A DNA stretch of 23,923 nucleotides from CAZDYP01 sp964509505 (lineage in GTDB: Bacteria; Chloroflexota; Anaerolineae; JACRMK01), in assembly GCA_964509505.1 (NCBI GenBank), contig CAZDYP010000068.1, positions 1-23,923 of the forward strand. The letters run 5' to 3'. Under the pieces are notes generated by a model. It ran no database searches, was not told the DNA's origin, and saw nothing but the letters and a program-made list of their open reading frames with translations. Every line of letters begins with the position of its first letter. Position 1 is the stretch's first letter. Of this stretch, positions 1 to 7,204 are shown in pieces. Position numbers and translations under genes: made by a program.

Positions 1-16
1 CGGGCCACGCGTCAAC

Positions 17-1000
17 GTGACGAGTAACGCGCAACATTTAGCCGAATCGTTACAAGCGTATCGTGAGGCATTGGCGCGGATGCCGTTGACGCAACGCTTG
101 CTGCGTGTCCAACCCCGTCACGTCGAGCAACCTGCTCGCATGGAACATGCTCTGATGCAACGTCTCAAACAAACCGAATTGATGGCGCAGGGTTGGCGTT
201 TCAAGACGAAGGCAGGCGAAACGCCCGTCGAGGCGGAAGCGGTGCAACGCGCGGCAGAGCAATTAGGGAGCGCGTCGGATACGGGTCGCGCGTTGGATGG
301 CGAAACACGCGCAATTTTAGAGCCGTTGTTGCAACGCGATCTAAGCGAGGTGCGGGTGCATCGTGCGCCTTCGCACGCGCCGTTAGCTGTGTTGAATGTG
401 GAAGCGGCGACGCGTGGGCGCGATATTTTTGTGGAAGCGGGACAGGAACACTTTGATACGCCGGAGTCGTTGGGGTTATTGGGGCATGAGATAACGCACG
501 TCGCGCAACGCGGGTTGGCATTACGCAAGCCTGCGTTGTCTGCATTACCAGCAGCGCAGGATGAGACGGCGCAGCGTGAGGCAGCAGACGATGAAATTGA
601 GGCGGCACAGGTTGAACAGGAAACAATTCGTCAATTAACTGCACCGACGATGCGACGCGAACCTCATGGCGAACGCGCGGTCATGCGCCGTGCGCAGCTG
701 CCATTGATGCGTCCACCAGTAGCGCAGCGTCAGTCCACAGCAGAGGCGATGGAGGATGACACGCCGCCCGGGATGGTGACTTATACGATTCCCGAGGTAG
801 CGCGCATGGCAGATGAAACGGTGATGCGGGAAGAATTGTCATCTTCGACTTCAACAGCTCAGACGCCAGCGACATTACCTACAAGTGTGGAGGCGCCCGC
901 GCCTGCGCCCGATTTGGATGAGCTGGCGCGCCAAGTGTATCCATTGCTTAAGCGGATGTTGCTGGTGGAGCGCGAACGCACGACAGGTTGGACGAGATAG
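17..1000 (+). CDS. DUF4157 (eCIS core domain) protein with HExxH motif
   Basis: The product (327 aa from a GTG start) contains a DUF4157-type domain at about residues 90-166. It ends in HEITHVAQ, with the zincin-like HExxH at residues 157-161. DUF4157 proteins are a hallmark accessory of extracellular contractile injection systems, where they are thought to be cargo, effector or particle-associated proteins; the protease activity is not established. The region after residue 170 is low-complexity, rich in Ala, Glu and Arg. The C-terminus has a short amphipathic segment (DLDELARQVYPLLKRML). The frame is open to the left edge of the window and no clear Shine-Dalgarno precedes the GTG, so the true start may lie outside. 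It is followed 45 bp later by CIS baseplate genes on the same strand, which supports the assignment. Confidence 0.85.
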   Translation: MTSNAQHLAESLQAYREALARMPLTQRLLRVQPRHVEQPARMEHALMQRLKQTELMAQGWRFKTKAGETPVEAEAVQRAAEQLGSASDTGRALDGETRAILEPLLQRDLSEVRVHRAPSHAPLAVLNVEAATRGRDIFVEAGQEHFDTPESLGLLGHEITHVAQRGLALRKPALSALPAAQDETAQREAADDEIEAAQVEQETIRQLTAPTMRREPHGERAVMRRAQLPLMRPPVAQRQSTAEAMEDDTPPGMVTYTIPEVARMADETVMREELSSSTSTAQTPATLPTSVEAPAPAPDLDELARQVYPLLKRMLLVERERTTGWTR

Positions 1001-1045
1001 GTTCACGTGGGGCAAGTTGGGTGCCTCAAGGGATAAAGGTGAAAT

Positions 1046-1780
1046 ATGGTTAAAGCGCGTATTGACAAATGGGATGGCAGCAAATGGACGACGGTGTTGA
1101 CGTGCAAATTCAATCCAACGCAGCTCACGATGTCCAAAGAGAATAATTACGTGCCGCCGCCTGATGCGCCTAATCAAAATGTCAAAATGCCCGTCTTTGG
1201 CGGCGGGAAAGAAGCGTCCTTGACAGTGAATTTGTTTTTTGACACAACCGATACGGGCGCGGATGTGCGGCGTCAATATACGGACAAATTGTTGAACTTA
1301 ATGGACAAGGGCCAGCAGAAAAGTTCTAAGAATATGCCGCCAGGCACGCCCACCACATCGGTGGATGGAACGCGGCGCGCCCAACAAACCGAAGCGACGC
1401 CGCCCAAAGTGAAATTCATTTGGGGCAAGCTCATTTCGTTTGAGGCGTACGTGACGGATGTGGGGTTGAACTTCACTTACTTTCTGCCCAATGGCACGCC
1501 TGTGCGCGCGACGGCTAATTTGACGCTAAAGCAAGCGCGCGACATGGATTTGTGGCCTTCGCAGAATCCGACTTCGCGCAGCGCTGCGCGCGAGGTGTGG
1601 GTGGTGTCGGAGGGTGAGACGCTCGATTGGATCGCGTATCAACATTATGGACACTCGGCATGGTGGCGACACATTGCGGAAGCGAATGGATTAGCCAATC
1701 CGTTAGCGTTGCGCCCAGGACAATTGTTGAAGCTAACGCCGTTGCCCAATGCGGCGCGTGAGTTGGCGCTCACTGGGTAG
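1046..1780 (+). CDS. CIS tube-like baseplate protein with C-terminal LysM (Afp7-like), copy 1
   Basis: The 244-aa product has an N-terminal CIS tube-type domain (residues about 1-165; motifs CKFNPTQL near residue 20 and FFDTTDTG near 65) and a LysM-like domain at residues 185-234 (WVVSEGETLDWIAYQHYG ... RPGQLLKL). Proteins of this architecture (Afp7 of the antifeeding prophage, related to phage gp53) sit between the inner tube and the spike/baseplate hub; the LysM module here is structural rather than proven to bind peptidoglycan. An AAGGTGA ribosome-binding site lies just upstream of the ATG. A low-complexity insert (residues about 88-120, with PPGTPTTS) is absent from the next gene, which is otherwise a clear paralogue 15 bp downstream. 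Confidence 0.9.
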   Translation: MVKARIDKWDGSKWTTVLTCKFNPTQLTMSKENNYVPPPDAPNQNVKMPVFGGGKEASLTVNLFFDTTDTGADVRRQYTDKLLNLMDKGQQKSSKNMPPGTPTTSVDGTRRAQQTEATPPKVKFIWGKLISFEAYVTDVGLNFTYFLPNGTPVRATANLTLKQARDMDLWPSQNPTSRSAAREVWVVSEGETLDWIAYQHYGHSAWWRHIAEANGLANPLALRPGQLLKLTPLPNAARELALTG

Positions 1781-1795
1781 GGATGGGGGTGACGT

Positions 1796-2437
1796 ATGCC
1801 GAACACGGGTAAATTAGAGAAAGCAAAAATTGTCAACGCGCAGACGGGCGCGACGGTGGTGACGTGCAAGTTCAATCCTACGCAATTCGGTTTGAGCAAA
1901 GGCAACAATTGGTCCTGGCAAACTGTGTCGGATAAGAATGTGGGCGCGGCGCAGTTCAATGGCGGCAATCCGATTCGCTTCACGCTGGATTTGTTGTTTG
2001 ATACGACCGACACGGGCAAGGACGTGCGCGCCGAATACACCAACAAGCTGCTGGATTTGCTGAAGTTCAAAAACAACAAGCCACCACCCAAGGTGAAGCT
2101 GGTGTGGGGGAAGATTACGACGTTTCGCACGTACGTCGCCAAAGTGGATCAGACGTTTACGTTTTTCAAAGACGATGGGACGCCGTTGCGCGTGACGGCG
2201 AAAGTGGATTTCGTGCAAGCAGTAGATGAAAATGTCTTTCCCGCGCAGAATCCCACGTCGCGCACGTCGGCGCACAAACTATGGGTGGTGAGCGAAGGTG
2301 AGACGTTGGATTGGATTGCGTATCAAGAATATGGCGACCCCGCAGAGTGGCGGCACATCGCCAACACGAATGGCATCGTGGATCCGCGTCGCCTCCGTCC
2401 CGGACAAATTTTGAATTTGACGCCGTTGCCTGTGTAA
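1796..2437 (+). CDS. CIS tube-like baseplate protein with C-terminal LysM (Afp7-like), copy 2
   Basis: This 213-aa protein is a paralogue of the preceding one. It shares CKFNPTQ, LFDTTDTGKDVR and an almost identical LysM segment (residues 163-212, WVVSEGETLDWIAYQEYG ... RPGQILNLTPLP). It lacks the proline/threonine-rich insert of copy 1. Its role should be the same class of tube-baseplate adaptor. Having two copies suggests either that they occupy successive rings at the tube/spike junction or that they arose by recent tandem duplication. A strong GGGGGTGA ribosome-binding site lies 3 bp before the ATG. It lies 15 bp after copy 1 and 52 bp before the spike gene, consistent with one transcription unit. 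Confidence 0.9.
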   Translation: MPNTGKLEKAKIVNAQTGATVVTCKFNPTQFGLSKGNNWSWQTVSDKNVGAAQFNGGNPIRFTLDLLFDTTDTGKDVRAEYTNKLLDLLKFKNNKPPPKVKLVWGKITTFRTYVAKVDQTFTFFKDDGTPLRVTAKVDFVQAVDENVFPAQNPTSRTSAHKLWVVSEGETLDWIAYQEYGDPAEWRHIANTNGIVDPRRLRPGQILNLTPLPV

Positions 2438-2489
2438 GTCGCCCCTGTGAAAGGACTCGCAGTGACAGTCAGGTAAGTGAAGAGGACCC

Positions 2490-4244
2490 ATGTCGAATCC
2501 TAAGCAAATTGCTGCGTTTAGCGTCAAAATCAATGGCGCAGAAGTTTCGAGCGACCTTGCGCTTGACATCAAGCAAATCGTCGTGGATACGAACTTGTAC
2601 ATTCCCGATATGTTTATGTTCGAGATTCACGACCCGCTTGACCCCAACACCTCCCAACCCAAGTGGGTGGATAGCAGCCAACTCAAAATTGGCGCAGAGG
2701 TGGAGGTGCTTGCCCAGAAAGCGCAAGGCAACAGCGTGAAGCCCCTCTCGTTGATGAAAGGACAGATCACGTCGCTAGAGCCCGAGTTCACCAATCATGG
2801 CTACGTCACCATTGTCGTGCGAGGCTATGATAAGGCGCACAAATTGAGTCGCACCAAAAAGACGCGCTCGTTTTTGAAGATGAGCGATAGTCAAATCGCG
2901 AGCAAGGTAGCGCAAGGCGCGGGGTTGCAGGCAAGCGTAGATTCCACGGCGGTCACCTACGATTACGTGTTGCAATACAATCAAACCGATTGGGAATTTT
3001 TGCTGGGACGCGCGCGCCGCATTGGCTATCAGCTCTACGTGCAGGAAAACAAGCTCTATTTCAAAAAGATGGCGACCTCGGGCGGCACGATTGATTTGAA
3101 GTGGGGTGATACGTTGTTGTCGTTCTGTCCGCGCTTGAGTGGGATGCGCCACGTCGCCGAAGTAGAAGTGCGCGGCTGGGATTCGTCGAAGCAACAAGCC
3201 ATTGTCGCTACGGCAAAATCGTCGGCGGCGACGAGCGCTGCGGAGATCGGCGAGCCGACGAAGAATGTGGCGCAAAAAGGTTTTAGCGCGACGGAAAAAA
3301 TGGTCGTCGTGGATCAGCCGGTGTTTAGTTCGTCAGAGGCGACGGCGCTGGCGAATGCGTTGTGCGCCGACATCAATGCGGATACGGTCGTCGCGGACGG
3401 CGAATGCTTGGGCAATCCCGATTTGAAAGCGGGTAAGCACGTAAAAATTACGGGCGTCGGCGCGCGCTTCAGCGGCAAGTATTTCGTGACCAGCGCGAAA
3501 CACACCTTGGTCAATGGCGCGCATCACACCTATTTTACGATTAGCGGTAGCCAGCCCGACACGCTCAATACACTGTTGAGCACAGACGAGGAAATGATGC
3601 CTTACGGCGCGGTGCGCGCCGTCGTCACCAACATCAACGATCCCGATAAACTGGGGCGCGTCAAAGTGAAATATCCCTGGATGGGACAAGACGCCGGCAA
3701 GGATGCGGAAAGCGATTGGGCGCGCGTCGCCTGGGGCGGCGGTCTTTCGTTGGTGCCTGAGGTGAACGACGAGGTGTTGGTCGTCTTCGAGCATGGCGAC
3801 GTGCATCAACCGTACGTCATTGCGGCGTTGTGGCACAAGAATACCCCGCCGTTTCACAAAGACCAATTGGTGAAGAGCGGCAAGGTGCAGCAGCGTGTCT
3901 TCCATTCTCGCACAGGACACGAGATCGTGTTGGATGATTCAGATGACAAGCCCAGCATCCTTATCGTGGATAAGACGGGGAAAAATAAAATTTTCATAGA
4001 CTCCAAGAAAAACGACATGAATATCAACGTCGCCGGCAATCTGACCATCGAAGCCGACGGCAATATCACCATCAAGAGTAAGGGTAACACGAGCATCGAA
4101 TCGCAAGGCAATATCAATACGAAGTCTTCGGGCAATACCGCGATTGAAGCAACTGGCACGGGTAAGGTGAAGGGTAACTCGTTGGAGCTGGACGGCGGGA
4201 CGACGGTCAACGTGAAGGGCGCTGCCGCGATTAACTTGAACTAA
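2490..4244 (+). CDS. VgrG-like spike / baseplate hub protein (Afp8-like)
   Basis: The 584-aa product is a VgrG-type spike, which forms the central trimeric needle tip of the contractile particle. Residues about 1-360 match the phage late-control gpD/gp27-like hub fold (for example YNQTDWEFLLGRARRIGY near 165-182, typical of VgrG). Residues about 370-450 are the gp5-like OB fold (NDPDKLGRVKVKYPWMG ... SDWARVAWGG ... NDEVLVVFEHGD ... PYVIAALW). Residues about 490-584 consist of short repeats of the type GNITIKSKGNTSIES, as expected for the C-terminal triangular beta-helix. It ends right after the helix with no fused effector or PAAR domain. An AGAGGA ribosome-binding site precedes the ATG. No PAAR tip gene follows it in the window. 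Confidence 0.93.
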   Translation: MSNPKQIAAFSVKINGAEVSSDLALDIKQIVVDTNLYIPDMFMFEIHDPLDPNTSQPKWVDSSQLKIGAEVEVLAQKAQGNSVKPLSLMKGQITSLEPEFTNHGYVTIVVRGYDKAHKLSRTKKTRSFLKMSDSQIASKVAQGAGLQASVDSTAVTYDYVLQYNQTDWEFLLGRARRIGYQLYVQENKLYFKKMATSGGTIDLKWGDTLLSFCPRLSGMRHVAEVEVRGWDSSKQQAIVATAKSSAATSAAEIGEPTKNVAQKGFSATEKMVVVDQPVFSSSEATALANALCADINADTVVADGECLGNPDLKAGKHVKITGVGARFSGKYFVTSAKHTLVNGAHHTYFTISGSQPDTLNTLLSTDEEMMPYGAVRAVVTNINDPDKLGRVKVKYPWMGQDAGKDAESDWARVAWGGGLSLVPEVNDEVLVVFEHGDVHQPYVIAALWHKNTPPFHKDQLVKSGKVQQRVFHSRTGHEIVLDDSDDKPSILIVDKTGKNKIFIDSKKNDMNINVAGNLTIEADGNITIKSKGNTSIESQGNINTKSSGNTAIEATGTGKVKGNSLELDGGTTVNVKGAAAINLN

Positions 4245-4245
4245 G

Positions 4246-4312
4246 CAACACAAAGCCACAAAGATTTCACAAAGTCTTAGCGCTCTTTGTGCCTCTTAGC
4301 GTCTTTGTGTTG
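4246..4312. repeat. intergenic inverted repeat, two nested hairpins of CACAAAG type
   Basis: Starting two bases after the VgrG stop codon, a perfect 10-bp inverted pair (CAACACAAAG at 4246-4255, CTTTGTGTTG at 4303-4312) encloses a second pair (CACAAAG at 4268-4274, CTTTGTG at 4285-4291, 10-nt loop). The unit CACAAAG recurs several times. There is no T-run immediately after it, so it is not a classical intrinsic terminator. It could be a REP-like dispersed element, or could act as a 3' end stabiliser of the upstream message. Confidence 0.7.
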
Positions 4313-4344
4313 AATCAGTTTCTAAATGGCGTTGAGGAACACAC

Positions 4345-4776
4345 ATGTCACAAGACAGCAGCATTCGTGATCGAGAATTTATCGGGCAAGGGCTTGCGTA
4401 TCCATTGCAATTGACGGCGCGCGGTGAGTTGGCGTTGGCGCATGGCGATGTCGAGATCGAGCAATCCATCCGCATCATCTTGGAGACGGTGCCTGGTGAG
4501 CGCAAGATGCGCCCCGAATTTGGTTGCCGCGTGCATACGCTCATCTTTCATCCGCGCGACGCCTCGACGGAAGCGCTGCTGATCGAATACGTGCGCGAGG
4601 CGTTGGCGCGTTGGGAGCCACGCATTGACCTCGAAAATATCGAGGTGCTAGATTCGCCAGAGAACGATGGCGCGTGGTTCGTCAACATCTCATATATCGT
4701 GAAGGCGACGCACGATACGCGCAGCATTGTCTTTCCATTCTATTTGGAGGGTGAGGAGGGGGCGCCGCCATCGTAA
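4345..4776 (+). CDS. gp25-like (GPW) baseplate wedge protein (Afp9-like)
   Basis: This 143-aa protein is the length expected for the GPW/gp25 family, the conserved wedge/sheath-initiating protein of T4-like baseplates, T6SS (TssE) and eCIS. Family signatures are visible. The N-terminus has a hydrophobic-to-polar pattern with QSIRIILETVPGERKMRPEFG (residues about 39-59), where RPEFG is typical. The EPR motif occurs in WEPRIDLENIEV (residues about 92-103) and mediates contacts within the wedge. A GAGGAA ribosome-binding site lies 5 bp before the ATG. It is separated from the spike gene by a repeat element and from the next baseplate gene by a terminator-promoter region, so its transcription unit may end here. 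Confidence 0.93.
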   Translation: MSQDSSIRDREFIGQGLAYPLQLTARGELALAHGDVEIEQSIRIILETVPGERKMRPEFGCRVHTLIFHPRDASTEALLIEYVREALARWEPRIDLENIEVLDSPENDGAWFVNISYIVKATHDTRSIVFPFYLEGEEGAPPS

Positions 4777-4800
4777 CGGCAGCTGATGGGACAACGAGGG

Positions 4801-4865
4801 AACAGGGAGACGGGGAAACCAGCGTGAGCGGCTCTTGGTTTCCCCGTCTCCCTGTTTCCTTTTTC
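4801..4865 (+). terminator. strong hairpin with T-rich tail after gp25 gene
   Basis: A perfect 21-bp inverted repeat (arms 4801-4821 and 4836-4856, 14-nt loop) is followed by TTTCCTTTTT on the + strand. It begins 24 bp after the gp25 stop. The stem plus T-rich tract fits an intrinsic terminator for the upstream baseplate genes. The stem is unusually long and perfect, which would also fit a REP/MITE-like palindromic element. Confidence 0.6.
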
Positions 4866-4874
4866 TGTGTGCCA

Positions 4875-4904
4875 TTGACAGTTTCCAAGCGCATTGAGTA
4901 TAAT
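4875..4904 (+). promoter_or_regulatory. consensus sigma-70-type promoter upstream of the baseplate J gene
   Basis: TTGACA at 4875-4880 and TATAAT at 4899-4904 match the consensus -35 and -10 hexamers exactly, with an 18-bp spacer. It lies just downstream of the hairpin at 4801-4856 and about 150 bp upstream of the chosen ATG at 5057, implying a leader of roughly 145 nt. Bacterial consensus is assumed; the spacer is one base over the optimum. Confidence 0.65.
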
Positions 4905-4950
4905 CACGCCATTCAACAAGCCAGTTCCAACTCCTATTTCTCCCGCTTTG

Positions 4951-5010
4951 TCTCCCACAGTGAGGTGATGGCGGTGACCATGCCACACGACCACTATTCT
5001 TCGTGGGAGA
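4951..5010 (+). other. inverted repeat in the predicted leader of the baseplate J gene
   Basis: TCTCCCAC (4951-4958) is repeated in inverted orientation as GTGGGAGA (5003-5010), with 44 nt between them that can form further short pairings (for example ATGG/CCAT near 4967-4980). It lies between the promoter at 4875-4904 and the ATG at 5057. It might fold as a structured leader. No known riboswitch class is recognised. Confidence 0.25.
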
Positions 5011-5056
5011 GTTCTTGCCGGCATCAGTTTTATCCTCTTTCTCTGGAGCGACTAGC

Positions 5057-7153
5057 ATGGCGTTACCGTCTCCCAATTTAGACGATCTGCGTTTTCAGCG
5101 TGACCTCGTGGACGAAGCGCGCAAACGCATCGCGCGTTATTGTCCCGAATGGACGGACTATAACCTCAGCGACCCCGGCATCACGCTCATCGAGTTGTTC
5201 GCGTGGATGACCGAGCAGATTTGTTACCGCCTCAACCGCGTTCCCGAAAAGAATTACGTCCATTTCCTCGACATGCTTGGCGTGCAGTTGCTACCCGCAA
5301 GCAGCGCGCACACCTATCTCACGTTCCGTTTATCCACTCCATTCCCCATCAACGAAGGCGACGACACCGTGGCGATTGTGCCGGCCGGCACTGAGGTGGC
5401 CACGCGCAGCGTCGAAAACGAAGACGAGGTGGTGTTCACGACGGATGAAAAATTGATCATTGCTCCGCCGCGTTTGCTGGAGTTGCGCCGCGAGGAAGAG
5501 TTCAATCGCAACTACTTGTCGCGTTTAGGCATCGAAGATTTTTTTGCGTTCAATCGCGTCGCGCCGCGCGTGGGCGACACGTTTTATTTGGGCTTCGCGC
5601 CCGATGACAACCTGAGCGGCGTGATTGTGCAGCTCTATTTTCAGTGCGAGGAAACGCAGGCGACCGGTATTCGCCGTGAAGACCCGCCGTTGGTCTGGGA
5701 ATGCTCCACAGGTGAGGGCGGTTGGAAACGCATCTACTTAAGCACGACGCCTGGGGAGCGCGACACGACGGGCGGTCTCAACAATCCTGAAGGCAATCTC
5801 ACCATCTATCTACCGCTCGACATGCAGCCCAACGAGGTGCGCGGCGTGAATGCGAATTGGATCCGTTGCCGCTTAGAGCCGCGCGCCGACCAAAAGGTGT
5901 ATAGCCAATCGCCGCGCATCCGCCAAATTCGCGCATTCACCTTGGGCGGCACGGTTGGCGCGACCCATGCGATTACGGTGAACGACGAGGCGCTAGGCGT
6001 AAGCACGGGTGAGCCTGGTCAAGTCTTCACCTTGCGAAACACGCCCATTCTTGATTTGGGCGAGGGCGAGACAGTTGAAGTCGAAGAGAAACGCGATGGT
6101 AACCTGGTGTGGACGCCGTGGCGGCGTGTCAAAGATTTTTCGGCGTCCGACGAATTCGCGCGGCATTTTACGTTGGAGATGACGACAGGCGAAGTGCGCT
6201 TCGGTCCCGCGGTGCGCCAGCCGAATGGGCAAGTGCGGCAATATGGGCGTGTGCCATATACGGGCGGTCAGATTCGCTTCAAGAAGTATCGCTATGGCGG
6301 CGGTGTGATTGGCAATGTGCCTGCGGGCAAATTGCAGGTGTTGAAATCGTCCGTCCCGTACATTGACCGTGTAACCAATGCGTATAAAGCTGAAGGTGGA
6401 CGCGATTCGGAGACGCTCGAAGAAGCGAAGCTGCGCGCCCGTCGCGAGATGCGCGCCCAAGCCCGCGCTGTGACCGCCGAAGATTATGAGCGTCTTGCCA
6501 AAACTGCGACGCGCGCGGTCGCGCGCGTCAAATGCAATTCGCCGAGCCGCGCCAATGCGTTGCCGCCGGGCATGGTCGAATTGCTCGTCGTGCCAAACGT
6601 GGCGCAGTCGGTGCGTCAAGGGCTCTTTCATACATTGATGCTCGAGCCCGCGTTGCAAAAACAAATTGACGCGCACCTCAGTCAGTTTCGCTTGTTGACG
6701 ACGACCTTGCGAATTCGCGAGCCGCGTTATCTGGGCATCAAAGTGTATGCGGAAGTCGTGCCGTTGGAATATGTTGCGCCTGAAACAGTGGTGTCGCGCG
6801 TGCAGGAGGCGCTAAAAGATTTCTTGACGCCCTTAGCGGTCGAGCAGCTTGGCGAAAAGTTGGACGAGCTGGCCGACAAGCCGGCGCCTACGAATGAAGG
6901 TTGGGAATTTGGACGCAACTTGTTTGTGGCGGAGATCTATGCGTTGATTCAGAACGTGCATGGTGTGAAGCATGTGCTGAGTGTGCGACTCGCCCAGCGG
7001 AACATCGTGCCCGCCGAGATGATTCGCTCCGACGGCACGCTCGTCGAAATTGGCGACGACGAACTGACGCCTGTTGAGCAACGCATGATCGAAGTGCCAG
7101 ATGATACGTTGTTGTGTTCGTTGACGCATGATATCAAAGTGATGAGTTTGTAA
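5057..7153 (+). CDS. baseplate J-like protein (gp6/Afp11-like)
   Basis: The product is 698 aa from the ATG at 5057. A GTG at 5003 in the same frame is open but lies inside a leader inverted repeat and adds residues without family character; the ATG has GGAG 8 bp upstream. The N-terminus (LVDEARKRIARYCPEWTDYN ... DPGITLIELFAWMTEQICYRLNRVPEKNYVHFLDMLGV) is typical of the large eCIS wedge proteins of the Afp11 class. The baseplate J core is seen from about residue 400 (RYGGGVIGNVPAGKLQVLKS, then EGGRDSETLEEAKLRARREM and ARAVTAEDYERLA). It is expected to form the baseplate wedge together with gp25 and the gpI-like protein. The neighbouring order (spike, gp25, gpJ, gpI) is the usual eCIS order. 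Confidence 0.9.
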   Translation: MALPSPNLDDLRFQRDLVDEARKRIARYCPEWTDYNLSDPGITLIELFAWMTEQICYRLNRVPEKNYVHFLDMLGVQLLPASSAHTYLTFRLSTPFPINEGDDTVAIVPAGTEVATRSVENEDEVVFTTDEKLIIAPPRLLELRREEEFNRNYLSRLGIEDFFAFNRVAPRVGDTFYLGFAPDDNLSGVIVQLYFQCEETQATGIRREDPPLVWECSTGEGGWKRIYLSTTPGERDTTGGLNNPEGNLTIYLPLDMQPNEVRGVNANWIRCRLEPRADQKVYSQSPRIRQIRAFTLGGTVGATHAITVNDEALGVSTGEPGQVFTLRNTPILDLGEGETVEVEEKRDGNLVWTPWRRVKDFSASDEFARHFTLEMTTGEVRFGPAVRQPNGQVRQYGRVPYTGGQIRFKKYRYGGGVIGNVPAGKLQVLKSSVPYIDRVTNAYKAEGGRDSETLEEAKLRARREMRAQARAVTAEDYERLAKTATRAVARVKCNSPSRANALPPGMVELLVVPNVAQSVRQGLFHTLMLEPALQKQIDAHLSQFRLLTTTLRIREPRYLGIKVYAEVVPLEYVAPETVVSRVQEALKDFLTPLAVEQLGEKLDELADKPAPTNEGWEFGRNLFVAEIYALIQNVHGVKHVLSVRLAQRNIVPAEMIRSDGTLVEIGDDELTPVEQRMIEVPDDTLLCSLTHDIKVMSL

Positions 7154-7158
7154 CGAGG

Positions 7159-7187
7159 TTGCGTAATCATTCTCGCGCGCGTATAAT
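7159..7187 (+). promoter_or_regulatory. promoter-like site in front of the tail protein I-like gene
   Basis: TTGCGT (7159-7164) and a perfect TATAAT (7182-7187) are separated by 17 bp within the 51-bp gap between the baseplate J stop and the next ATG at 7205. A start of transcription about 7 bp downstream would leave a leader of only about 10 nt, i.e. almost leaderless. It could provide an internal promoter for the second half of the cluster. Confidence 0.45.
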
Positions 7188-7204
7188 GCGCCCAGGTCAA
7201 CCTT

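Noticed and set aside
3333..3920. A 195-codon open frame on the minus strand inside the VgrG-like gene
   Set aside because: It is an antisense shadow of a clear coding region, with Arg/His-rich composition typical of GC-rich reverse frames and no recognisable motif.
4801..4865. Insertion-sequence end or att site
   Set aside because: No transposase, direct target duplication or integrase is visible; the stem with T-rich tail is better explained as a terminator or palindromic repeat.
5003..5056. GTG start 54 bp upstream of the chosen baseplate J start
   Set aside because: It lies in a leader inverted repeat, has no good ribosome-binding site, and the added residues are unlike the family; the ATG at 5057 has GGAG upstream.
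5993..6676. A 227-codon minus-strand open frame inside the baseplate J gene
   Set aside because: The plus-strand frame has strong family motifs across this interval; the reverse frame shows none.
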